From: an uncultured bacterium
Lineage (GTDB): Bacteria > Planctomycetota > Phycisphaerae > Phycisphaerales > UBA1924
Direction: 5' to 3'
Assembly: GCA_938003595.1 (NCBI GenBank)
Contig: CALKYH010000092.1
Location: 1-29,697, forward strand
DNA length: 29,697 bases
Shown here one piece after another: positions 23,573-29,697 of this stretch. Below the pieces are notes generated by a model that ran no database searches, was not told the origin of the DNA, and worked only from the letters and a program-made list of their open reading frames with translations. The position numbers and the translations under genes were made by a program. Each line of letters begins with the position of its first letter. The first letter of the stretch is position 1.

Positions 23573-24009
23573 GCGACTCCCCGAAGCCCATCGCCGATGG
23601 AGCCACCTTCGTCAGCCCGCGCGGGCCCGACCCCGTCGGCGCCTACCCCCACTGCCGGCGCGTCGGCAACCTGCTGTTCATCTCCGGCATCGGCCCGCGC
23701 CGCCTCGGCGAGAAGGTCATCCCCGGCGTCACGATGAACGACAAGGGCGAGGTCGTGTCCTACGACATCGCCGAGCAGTGCCGCGCCGTGTTCCACAACC
23801 TCCGCGTCATCATCGAGGACGCCGGGAGCAGGTGGGAGAACATCGTGGACATCACCTCGTTCCTGACCAACATGGAGCGCGACTTCGCCGGCTACAACCG
23901 CGAGTACGCGGCCCATGTCAAGCACGGCCCCACGCGCACCACGGTCGAGGTCAACGCCCTGCCGACGAAGATCAATGTCGAGCTGAAGGTCATCGCGACG
24001 ATCGGCTAG
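23569..24009 (+). CDS. nbaF: RidA-family 2-aminomuconate deaminase
   Basis: A 146-aa protein of the Rid/YjgF family, probably hydrolysing 2-aminomuconate to 4-oxalocrotonate and ammonia. Family landmarks: L-L-F-I-S-G (35-40), G-P-T-R-T-T-V-E-V (120-128) with the carboxylate-binding R123, and an Glu near the end (E138). RidA proper is about 128 aa; the extra length at the N-terminus and the long loop after residue 40 fit the aminomuconate deaminase branch. The ATG overlaps the dehydrogenase stop (ATGA), so the two are coupled. Its 3' end overlaps the convergent kynB end by 20 bp. Confidence 0.87.
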   Translation: MSDSPKPIADGATFVSPRGPDPVGAYPHCRRVGNLLFISGIGPRRLGEKVIPGVTMNDKGEVVSYDIAEQCRAVFHNLRVIIEDAGSRWENIVDITSFLTNMERDFAGYNREYAAHVKHGPTRTTVEVNALPTKINVELKVIATIG

Positions 24010-24664
24010 CCTTCTTGCGGGGCGGCTCGGCCGGCGCCTCGTCCAGCGTCCGCAGCACGGCCCGCACCGGGCTCGCGTCGAAGCCCATGAGCTTCAGCGG
24101 CAGGGCGATCAGCTCGTAGCGCCCGTCCGGCACATCCTTGAGGACCAGACCCTCGAGGATCGCCATGTCGTGCGCCAGGAACATCTTGTGCGAGGGCAGG
24201 TCCTTGGAGTCGATCAGGTCCACGCTGGGCGTGTCGATGCCCACCGTCGCCACGCCCCGGTTCGCGAGCATCTCCACCAGCGCGGGCTCGAGCGCGGCGA
24301 AGTCGTTGTTGAAGTTGTCCGGGTCGGGGAAGGTGCCGGTCTTGAAGAGGATGCGCTTCTCGCTCAGATCGACGCCCTTGGGCAGCATGGAGACAGCCAC
24401 ACGCTGGCCCCGCCCCACCGCGACGCTCACCACCTGGCAGGGGCCCAGGTACAGGCCCAGGTGGCGTTCGCCGATCCCCGGCGACGCCGTGCCGTAGTGG
24501 TTCGGCCCGTCCGCGTGCGCGCCCAGGTGCACCGTCGAGCGGATCGTCGAGAGAGTGATGTTGTCGCCCTTCTCGACATCGAGCAGGACCTCGCGCGTCA
24601 TGGGATTGTCGCCGGGCCAGACGCCCATGCGGGTCGTGATCGGCGGGGTGATGTCGTAGATCAT
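23990..24664 (-). CDS. kynB: Kynurenine formamidase (arylformamidase), bacterial type
   Basis: A metal-dependent cyclase-family hydrolase of 224 aa that releases formate from N-formylkynurenine to give kynurenine. The metal site is H46-x-G-x-H50-x-D52-x-P-x-H56 in V-H-L-G-A-H-A-D-G-P-N-H. A second conserved segment, S-H-K-M-F-L-A-H-D-M, lies near residue 175. The basic, Lys/Arg-rich C-terminal tail runs past the domain. The ATG overlaps the kmo stop (ATGA). Last gene of the minus-strand arm. The final 20 bp overlap the 3' end of the convergent deaminase gene. Confidence 0.92.
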   Translation of the reverse strand: MIYDITPPITTRMGVWPGDNPMTREVLLDVEKGDNITLSTIRSTVHLGAHADGPNHYGTASPGIGERHLGLYLGPCQVVSVAVGRGQRVAVSMLPKGVDLSEKRILFKTGTFPDPDNFNNDFAALEPALVEMLANRGVATVGIDTPSVDLIDSKDLPSHKMFLAHDMAILEGLVLKDVPDGRYELIALPLKLMGFDASPVRAVLRTLDEAPAEPPRKKASRSSR

Positions 24665-26061
24665 GTCGTCGCTCCCTTGTTCAGCGCGGACCATACCAGC
24701 ACGGCGATCAGCAGCACGACCCACGCCGCGGCGAGCCCCAGGCCGAACAGCGCCCGGCGCACCCGCTGGTCCTGCGCGATCGATCGCTCCACCGCCTCGG
24801 CGTACGGAATCGTCGAGAAACTGACCATCGAGTACAGCGGCGTGTACCACTTGAACCACCGCGCGAACCGCTGCTCCCACTTCTTCTTGCGCAGGAACGC
24901 CGGCGATCCCACCTTGTCGCGCATCTCCACGAAGTTCTGGACCGCCAGCGTCGCGATGGCGTCGGCGTTGGGCTTGCGGCGCTCCTGGTACTCGGCGTAC
25001 GCGGCGCCGAGATCGTCCGGATGCCGCTCCACCGCCTCGCCCAGCGCCACGACATCCTCGAACGAGGCGTTCATGCCCTGCCCGTAGAAGGGCACCACCG
25101 CGTGCGCGGCGTCGCCCAGCAGCGCGGCGCTGTCGCCGATGGCCCAGGGGTAGCAGCGCACCGTGGCCAGCGAGCCGGTGGGGTTGCGGACGAAGTCCTC
25201 CTCCAGCGTGGGCATCAGCGCCAGGGCATCGGGGAAGCGCCGCTCGATGTACGCCCGCGCCTCGGCGCCGCTGCGCACCTCGCGCAGCCCGTCCGGGCCG
25301 TCGAACGGCGCGAAGAGCGTGCAGGTGAACGAGCCGTCGGCGTTGGGCAGGGCGATCATCATGTACGAGCGCCGGGGCCAGATGTGCAGCGCGTTCTTCC
25401 GCATCCGGAACGGCCCCTCGGCGCCGGGCAGCGATGGGCCGTCGCCCTCGTCCCGGCGCGCGGGGATCGTCAGCTCCTTGTAGCCGTGGCTCTCGTAGGT
25501 CTGGCTGTAGTCGAAGCCCTCGCGCATCTGCATCGAGAGCCGCACCGCCGAGAACGCGCCGTCCGCGCCGACGAGCGTGTCGTAGCCGACCCGGGTCAGC
25601 TCCGCCGAGCCGACATCCAGGACCTCCGCCTCGCGCCGCTCGAAATCCACGCGCTGGCACCGCTTACCGAAGTGGATCGTCACCAGCGGCTCGCGCTCGG
25701 CCGCGTCCAGCAGCGCCATGTTCAGCCCGGCCCGCGAAACGGAGTTGATCGCCTCCGAGCCCGTCACGCCGTACTGCTGGTACGCCAGCGAGCCGTCGAT
25801 CGCGTGCATCAAGCGCCCGCGCATGGGGATCGCCTCGCGCATGACCTCCTCGGCCAGCCCCACGCGCTGCAGCGCGTCGAGCCCGCGCGTCGAGAGCGCC
25901 AGGTTGATCGAGCGGCCGCCCTCCGCGCCCGCCCGGCGCGGGTCCGGCCGGCGCTCGTACAGCTCGACCTTCCGCCCCAGGCGCGCCAGCTGCACGGCGA
26001 GCAGCGTCCCGGCCAGGCCGGCGCCGAAGATCGTGAACACGCGGTTGGAGTCGCTGGGCAT
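24661..26061 (-). CDS. kmo: Kynurenine 3-monooxygenase
   Basis: FAD-dependent aromatic hydroxylase of 466 aa; it converts L-kynurenine to 3-hydroxykynurenine with NADPH and O2. The FAD motif GAGLAG is at 13-18; E-G-G-R-S-I-N-L-A-L-S (47-57) and Y-G-x-x-x-x-E-A-I-N-S (97-107) are KMO signatures. The second FAD motif is G-D-A-A-H (316-320), followed by P-F-Y-G-Q-G-M-N. A C-terminal hydrophobic helix (about 438-461) should anchor the enzyme to the membrane, as in eukaryotic KMO. No ribosome binding site is visible before the ATG. It lies 19 bp after kynU. Confidence 0.96.
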   Translation of the reverse strand: MPSDSNRVFTIFGAGLAGTLLAVQLARLGRKVELYERRPDPRRAGAEGGRSINLALSTRGLDALQRVGLAEEVMREAIPMRGRLMHAIDGSLAYQQYGVTGSEAINSVSRAGLNMALLDAAEREPLVTIHFGKRCQRVDFERREAEVLDVGSAELTRVGYDTLVGADGAFSAVRLSMQMREGFDYSQTYESHGYKELTIPARRDEGDGPSLPGAEGPFRMRKNALHIWPRRSYMMIALPNADGSFTCTLFAPFDGPDGLREVRSGAEARAYIERRFPDALALMPTLEEDFVRNPTGSLATVRCYPWAIGDSAALLGDAAHAVVPFYGQGMNASFEDVVALGEAVERHPDDLGAAYAEYQERRKPNADAIATLAVQNFVEMRDKVGSPAFLRKKKWEQRFARWFKWYTPLYSMVSFSTIPYAEAVERSIAQDQRVRRALFGLGLAAAWVVLLIAVLVWSALNKGATT

Positions 26062-26080
26062 GGGGGCTGGCTCGCGCGGT

Positions 26081-27355
26081 CTAGCTCAGGCGGGCGCCGC
26101 GGACCTCCGCCAGCGCCGTCGCGAACGCCAGGCAGTCGGCGAAGGAGCAGTACAGGGGCGCAGGCGCGACGCGGATGACATTGGGCTCGCGGAAGTCCGT
26201 CACGACGCCGCGCTCCATCAGCGCCTGCTGCGCCGCCCGCGCGTCGCCGTCCACCACCAGCGACAGCTGCGCCCCGTGGCGCTCGGGCTCCGAGGGCGTC
26301 AGCACGCGCACGCCGTCAAGGCGCTCCACCAGCGACCGCAGATAGCCGGTCAGCCGCAGCGACTTGGCCCGCAGCGCGTCCATCCCGACGGCGTCGAAGA
26401 TCTCCAGCGACGCCCGCAGCGGCGCCGCGGACAGGATCGGCGGGTTGCTCAGCGCCCAGGCCTCCGCCCCCAGCGCGGGCACGAACCGCGGCGCCATCTT
26501 GAACCGGCTCGCCGGATCGTTCCCCCACCACCCTTCGAACCGCGGCGCTCCGCTGTTCCAGTTCCGCTCGTGCACGAAGCACCCCGCCAGCGCCCCCGGG
26601 CCGGAGTTCAGATACTTGTACGAGCACCACGCGGCGAAATCGACGCCCCAGTCGTGCAGCCGCAGCGGCACATTGCCCGCGGCGTGCGCCAGGTCCCACC
26701 CCACGACGCACCCCGCCGCCCGCGCCGCCTTCGTGACCCGCGCGATGTCGAAGAACTGCCCCGTCGCGTAGTTCACGCCGCCGAGCATCACGAGCGCGAT
26801 CGAACCGCCCTCCCGGCGCAGCAGGTCCTCGATGTCCTCCTCGCGGATGGCCGTCTCGCCCGGGCGCGCCTTGGCGCGGACGATCGCCGACTCCGGATCG
26901 AACCCGTGGAACCGCGCCTGGCTCTGCACGGCGTACTCGTCCGAGGGGAACGCGGGGCTCTCGATGAGGATCCGGAAGCGCTCCTTCGTCGGTCGATAGA
27001 AGCTCGCCATCATCAGGTGCAGGTTCACCGTGAGCGAGTTCATCATCACGACCTCGCCCGGCCGGGCCCCCACCAGGCGCGCGCCCGGCTCGCGGAACCA
27101 CTCGTGGTACGGCAGCCAGGGGTTCTTGCCGTGCAGGTGCGCTTCGACGCCCAGCTCGGCCCAGTCGGCCAGCTCGCGGTCCACGATCGCCCGCGCCGTC
27201 GCGGGCTGCAGGCCGAGCGAGTTGCCCGTCATGTAGACGACGGGCGAGCCGTCCTTCCTCTTGGGGAACAGGAACTGCTGGCGCCGGCCCCGCAGCGCGT
27301 CCGCCGCGTCCTGTTCCTGCGCGTACTGCATGTTCGTGATCTGCGCCACGCTCAT
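26081..27355 (-). CDS. kynU: Kynureninase
   Basis: A PLP-dependent fold-type I enzyme of 424 aa; it cleaves 3-hydroxykynurenine to 3-hydroxyanthranilate and alanine. The Schiff-base Lys is K247 in W-C-S-Y-K-Y-L-N-S-G-P-G. The cofactor-ring Asp is D221 in G-W-D-L-A-H-A-A-G-N, and Y-M-T-G-N-S-L-G (41-48) is the N-terminal signature. The length is usual for the family (about 410-470). AAAGGA lies 8 nt before the ATG at 27355, which also overlaps the stop of the decarboxylase gene upstream (ATGA). Confidence 0.96.
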   Translation of the reverse strand: MSVAQITNMQYAQEQDAADALRGRRQQFLFPKRKDGSPVVYMTGNSLGLQPATARAIVDRELADWAELGVEAHLHGKNPWLPYHEWFREPGARLVGARPGEVVMMNSLTVNLHLMMASFYRPTKERFRILIESPAFPSDEYAVQSQARFHGFDPESAIVRAKARPGETAIREEDIEDLLRREGGSIALVMLGGVNYATGQFFDIARVTKAARAAGCVVGWDLAHAAGNVPLRLHDWGVDFAAWCSYKYLNSGPGALAGCFVHERNWNSGAPRFEGWWGNDPASRFKMAPRFVPALGAEAWALSNPPILSAAPLRASLEIFDAVGMDALRAKSLRLTGYLRSLVERLDGVRVLTPSEPERHGAQLSLVVDGDARAAQQALMERGVVTDFREPNVIRVAPAPLYCSFADCLAFATALAEVRGARLS

Positions 27356-28392
27356 CGGCCCCGTCCTTTCTCGCCCATCCCGAGGAACTCCATCGCCGAA
27401 TCGGCGAGCACGCGTCGCTTCTCGTCCGCCGTCAGGCTCGAAGCGTTCTCCACCAGCGTCCCGGGCCGCGCCTCGCCGAGGGGGAACGGATAGTCCGACC
27501 CCAAACACACACGCTCGGCGCCGAACAGGTCCACCACGCGCCGCAGCGTCGGCTCGTCGTGCGTCAGCGAATCCACCCAGATCCGCGCCGGCGTCCCGCC
27601 CCGGCGCAGGTATTCGATCGGCCCCTTCTTCGTGACCGTCGCGCACAGGTCCGGCCGCGCCTCGAAACCGTGCTGGATCCGCCCCACCGTCCCCGGGAAC
27701 GCGCCGCCGCCGTGCGCGAAGCACAGGCGCAGCGTCGGGCACTTGTCCATCAACCCACCCATCAGCGCCGAGCACACCGCCAGCGCCGTCTCCGCGGGCA
27801 TGCCCACGAGCCAGCGCATCCAGTACTTCTCCATGCGCTCCTTCGCCAGCATGTCCCAGGGGTGCACGAACACCGCGGCGCCCAGCCGCTCCGCCGTCTG
27901 GAACACCGGCAGCAGGCGCGGCTCGTCCAGGTTCTCGCCGTTCACATGCGTGCCGATCTGCACGCCCGCCAGGCCCAGCTCGCGCACGCAGCGCTCCAGC
28001 TCGGCGCAGGCCATGTCCGTGTTCTGCAGCGGGATCGTGCCCAGCCCCGCGAAGCGATCGGGCGTCTGCCGCACCACGCCCGCGATGTGGTCGTTGAGCA
28101 TCCGCGACAGGTCCAGGGCGTGCTCGGGCTTGGCCCAGTAGGAGAACATGACCGGCACCGTGCTCAGGACCTGCAGGCGCACGCCCGCCTCGTCGCACTC
28201 GCGGAGGCGCTCCAGCGGGTCCCAGCAGTTGTGGCCGATCTCACGGAAACCCTTGCCGTCGATGATCATCCGCGCGCAGCAGGGCTTGTGATGCTCGAGC
28301 GACACCCACCCGCCGCAGCCGTAGCGCTCGCGCAGGTCCGGCCAGCGCTCGGGGAGGATGTGCGTATGGATGTCGACTTTGCTGGGAGCCAC
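27352..28392 (-). CDS. nbaD: 2-amino-3-carboxymuconate-6-semialdehyde decarboxylase
   Basis: Zn-dependent amidohydrolase-superfamily decarboxylase (ACMSD), 346 aa. It turns 2-amino-3-carboxymuconate semialdehyde into 2-aminomuconate semialdehyde, drawing carbon away from quinolinate and NAD. Metal ligands are H9 and H11 (D-I-H-T-H), H177 (F-V-H-P-W-D-M) and D300 (L-G-S-D-Y-P-F-P-L-G); H227 in F-A-H-G-G-G is the catalytic His. H9, H11 and H177 match the numbering known for the Pseudomonas fluorescens enzyme. The start is a GTG at 28392; an in-frame stop lies 9 nt upstream, so no longer form is possible. It lies 46 bp downstream of the dioxygenase gene. Confidence 0.96.
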   Translation of the reverse strand: MAPSKVDIHTHILPERWPDLRERYGCGGWVSLEHHKPCCARMIIDGKGFREIGHNCWDPLERLRECDEAGVRLQVLSTVPVMFSYWAKPEHALDLSRMLNDHIAGVVRQTPDRFAGLGTIPLQNTDMACAELERCVRELGLAGVQIGTHVNGENLDEPRLLPVFQTAERLGAAVFVHPWDMLAKERMEKYWMRWLVGMPAETALAVCSALMGGLMDKCPTLRLCFAHGGGAFPGTVGRIQHGFEARPDLCATVTKKGPIEYLRRGGTPARIWVDSLTHDEPTLRRVVDLFGAERVCLGSDYPFPLGEARPGTLVENASSLTADEKRRVLADSAMEFLGMGEKGRGR

Positions 28393-28438
28393 CGTGGCTC
28401 AGGATACGCGGGGCCGGCGGGGCCTGTCGGGCCCCGTT

Positions 28439-28999
28439 TCAGGCCTTCGGCAGCCGGGCTTCCTTGGCGGGCTGGATGACCTTCTTGCACTTCTCGCAGG
28501 TCCGGACCGACTCGGGCCCGCCCCAGAAGTTGTGCATGATCCGCTTGAGGTCATGGTCGATGTTCGCCAGGCTCCAGTGCTCCTCGTACACGAGGTGGTT
28601 GCAGCCCTCGCAGTAGAACCGCAGCGAGTCCATCTCGCCCTCGGGGCGCTTGTACTCCACCACCAGCCCGATCGTGTTCGGCGGGCGCTGGGGCGAGTGC
28701 GGCACCCACGCGGGGATCAGCATCACCTCGCCCTCGCGGATGATGACATCCCGGCTCTGGCCGCCCTCGATGATCTTCACATAGATGTCGCCCTTGATCT
28801 GGAGGAAGAACTCCTCCGTCGGGTTCACATGGTAATCGTTGCGCGTGTTCGGACCGGCGCTCACGAAGACGATGAAGTCCTGATCCAGCCAGATGGTCTT
28901 GTTCGAGACCGGCGGCTGCATGAGGTGCTTGTTGTCCTCGATCCACTTCGTGAGATTGAGCGGGCCGCGGATCTTCTGGGTGGGGATGCCGGTGGTCAT
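28439..28999 (-). CDS. nbaC: 3-hydroxyanthranilate 3,4-dioxygenase
   Basis: Cupin-fold, Fe(II)-dependent ring-cleaving dioxygenase of 186 aa; it opens 3-hydroxyanthranilate to 2-amino-3-carboxymuconate semialdehyde. Iron ligands are H57, E63 and H101. Substrate-binding residues are R53, R105 and E115. A C-terminal rubredoxin-like iron site, C130-x-x-C133 and C168-x-x-C171, marks the bacterial and fungal form. These positions run 5-6 residues ahead of the Cupriavidus metallidurans enzyme. The ATG at 28999 has GAGAGGA 8 nt upstream. First gene of the minus-strand kynurenine arm, preceded by a 27-bp inverted repeat. Confidence 0.96.
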   Translation of the reverse strand: MTTGIPTQKIRGPLNLTKWIEDNKHLMQPPVSNKTIWLDQDFIVFVSAGPNTRNDYHVNPTEEFFLQIKGDIYVKIIEGGQSRDVIIREGEVMLIPAWVPHSPQRPPNTIGLVVEYKRPEGEMDSLRFYCEGCNHLVYEEHWSLANIDHDLKRIMHNFWGGPESVRTCEKCKKVIQPAKEARLPKA

Positions 29000-29030
29000 G
29001 GCCGTGGTCCTCTCTGAGCGAAACGCGCTC

Positions 29031-29057
29031 GGACAAAGCTCTCGGATAGATTTGTCC
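29031..29057. promoter_or_regulatory. 27-bp inverted repeat upstream of the dioxygenase gene
   Basis: GGACAAA (29031-29037) and TTTGTCC (29051-29057) are perfect 7-bp arms with a 13-bp spacer, so half-sites are 20 bp apart, about two DNA turns. It lies 32-58 bp before the dioxygenase start. A TTGACG (minus strand, plus 29075-29080) stands further upstream, but I see no good -10 at normal spacing. The spacing suits a dimer-of-dimers regulator of the pathway; a hairpin with a 13-nt loop is the alternative. Confidence 0.45.
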
Positions 29058-29086
29058 ATATATCCTAGCGACCGCGTCAACCCGTG

Positions 29087-29697
29087 TCAGGGCGTGCGCT
29101 CGCCGCCGGTCGGCGTGGGCCGATCCGCCGCCGGCCCGGGCCCCGGGGCCGTATGCCCGGCGTCGCGCTCGATCTGCTCCATCAGCGCCGCGGCCTCATC
29201 GGCCCGGCCCTGGCTCTGCAGCAGCTGCACCAGCATCAGCCGGGGCCGCGGATCGTCCCCCGCCACCTTCACCGCGTCGCGCAGCGCCCGCTCGGCGCCC
29301 GCGAGGTCGCCCGACATCGCCAGCCCGATCGCCCGCTGCTGCAGCGCCGGCGCGTACGACGGGTCCAACTCCACCGCGCGCTCCGCCTCCGCCGCGCCCT
29401 CCGTGAACTTCTCGCTCCCCGGCGCCGCCAGCTGCATCAGCACGGCCGCCAGCTGCGTCCGCAGCACCGCGTCGTCGGGACGCAACTCCACCAGCTCCCG
29501 GGCCAGAGCCTCGGCCTTCACCGCCTGCCGGCCCGCGAGCATCGCGCGCATCATCGCGGCGCTGAGCTCGTGCAGCTCGGGGTGCGCCCGCAGCGTGCCG
29601 AGCACGAACTGCTCCGCATCCGCCGGCTTGCCCTGTCGCGCCAGCAGCTTCGCCACTTCGCTGACCGACGCCTCGCCCGGGCCCTCGCGCTCGATCC
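29087..29697 (-). CDS. TPR-repeat protein, 5' end outside the window
   Basis: The visible C-terminal part (about 202 residues, open to the right edge with no start needed) is made of tetratricopeptide helices: A-K-L-L-A-R-Q-G-K-P-A-D-A-E, A-E-R-A-V-E-L-D-P-S-Y-A-P-A-L and L-V-Q-L-L-Q-S-Q-G-R-A-D-E-A-A are repeat cores. The last 25 residues are Pro/Gly/Thr-rich and disordered. TPR domains bind proteins; partner and function cannot be told. A GTG at 29656 exists, but coding sequence continues beyond it. It ends 87 bp before the dioxygenase start, so a separate promoter for the kynurenine arm is likely. Confidence 0.8.
   Translation of the reverse strand, partial: IEREGPGEASVSEVAKLLARQGKPADAEQFVLGTLRAHPELHELSAAMMRAMLAGRQAVKAEALARELVELRPDDAVLRTQLAAVLMQLAAPGSEKFTEGAAEAERAVELDPSYAPALQQRAIGLAMSGDLAGAERALRDAVKVAGDDPRPRLMLVQLLQSQGRADEAAALMEQIERDAGHTAPGPGPAADRPTPTGGERTP

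Noticed and set aside
28393..28438. GC-rich inverted repeat between the dioxygenase and ACMSD genes as a terminator
   Set aside because: The T-containing flank is on the plus strand, whereas both genes are on the minus strand; the genes are only 46 bp apart and read as one operon.
1..29697. Mobile elements, CRISPR arrays, defence systems
   Set aside because: No transposase or integrase motif, no terminal inverted repeats with target duplications, no regularly spaced repeats and no recognisable nuclease or methylase gene.

Overview
The window is about 29.7 kb of GC-rich (by eye roughly two-thirds GC) bacterial chromosome, densely coding, with no mobile element, rRNA operon or CRISPR array visible. 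The gene content suggests a planctomycete, most likely of the Phycisphaerae type: two secreted proteins end in a short PEP-CTERM-like tail (VPxP, hydrophobic helix, Arg cluster), the signal peptidase I carries a very large internal insertion, and a full Bat/MoxR operon is present. This assignment is inference from gene style, not a database result.

Layout. 1-445: low-information sequence with an unrecognised open frame running off the left edge. 446-2847 (minus): an orphan LuxR-type HTH protein with its own promoter, and 6-phosphogluconate dehydrogenase. 3157-4132 (plus): PEP-CTERM protein, strong intrinsic terminator, tRNA-Ala(UGC). 4204-10677: membrane-anchored alpha/beta hydrolase (plus), saccharopine-dehydrogenase-like enzyme and DUF900-type lipoprotein hydrolase (minus, probably one operon), a second PEP-CTERM protein (minus), and a divergent HTH-containing protein of unknown function (plus), with a pair of palindromes between the last two.

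10687-19433 (minus) is an eight-gene operon: moxR, a DUF58 protein, a BatD-like lipoprotein, batA, batB, batC, batD and batE. From the DUF58 gene to batE every stop codon overlaps the next start (ATGA or TGATG), so translation is probably coupled. By family knowledge this makes a MoxR AAA+ ATPase with inner-membrane von Willebrand A (MIDAS) proteins and periplasmic TPR and beta-sandwich partners.

19627-29697 holds a tryptophan/kynurenine catabolic locus in two convergent arms. Plus arm: lepB, an SDR-fold protein lacking the catalytic Tyr and Lys, 2-aminomuconate semialdehyde dehydrogenase, and a RidA-family 2-aminomuconate deaminase. Minus arm: 3-hydroxyanthranilate dioxygenase, ACMS decarboxylase, kynureninase, kynurenine 3-monooxygenase and kynurenine formamidase. 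Together they cover every step from N-formylkynurenine to 4-oxalocrotonate; tryptophan 2,3-dioxygenase and the later steps to central metabolism are not in the window. The arms meet with a 20-bp 3' overlap. A TPR protein gene runs off the right edge.

The most unusual whole-window signal is near-absence of the tetranucleotide ACGT: a manual scan found 3 copies where composition predicts about 90. Where Asp, Asn, His or Tyr precedes Val, the codon ends in T in the cases I looked at, against the otherwise C-ending codon preference.
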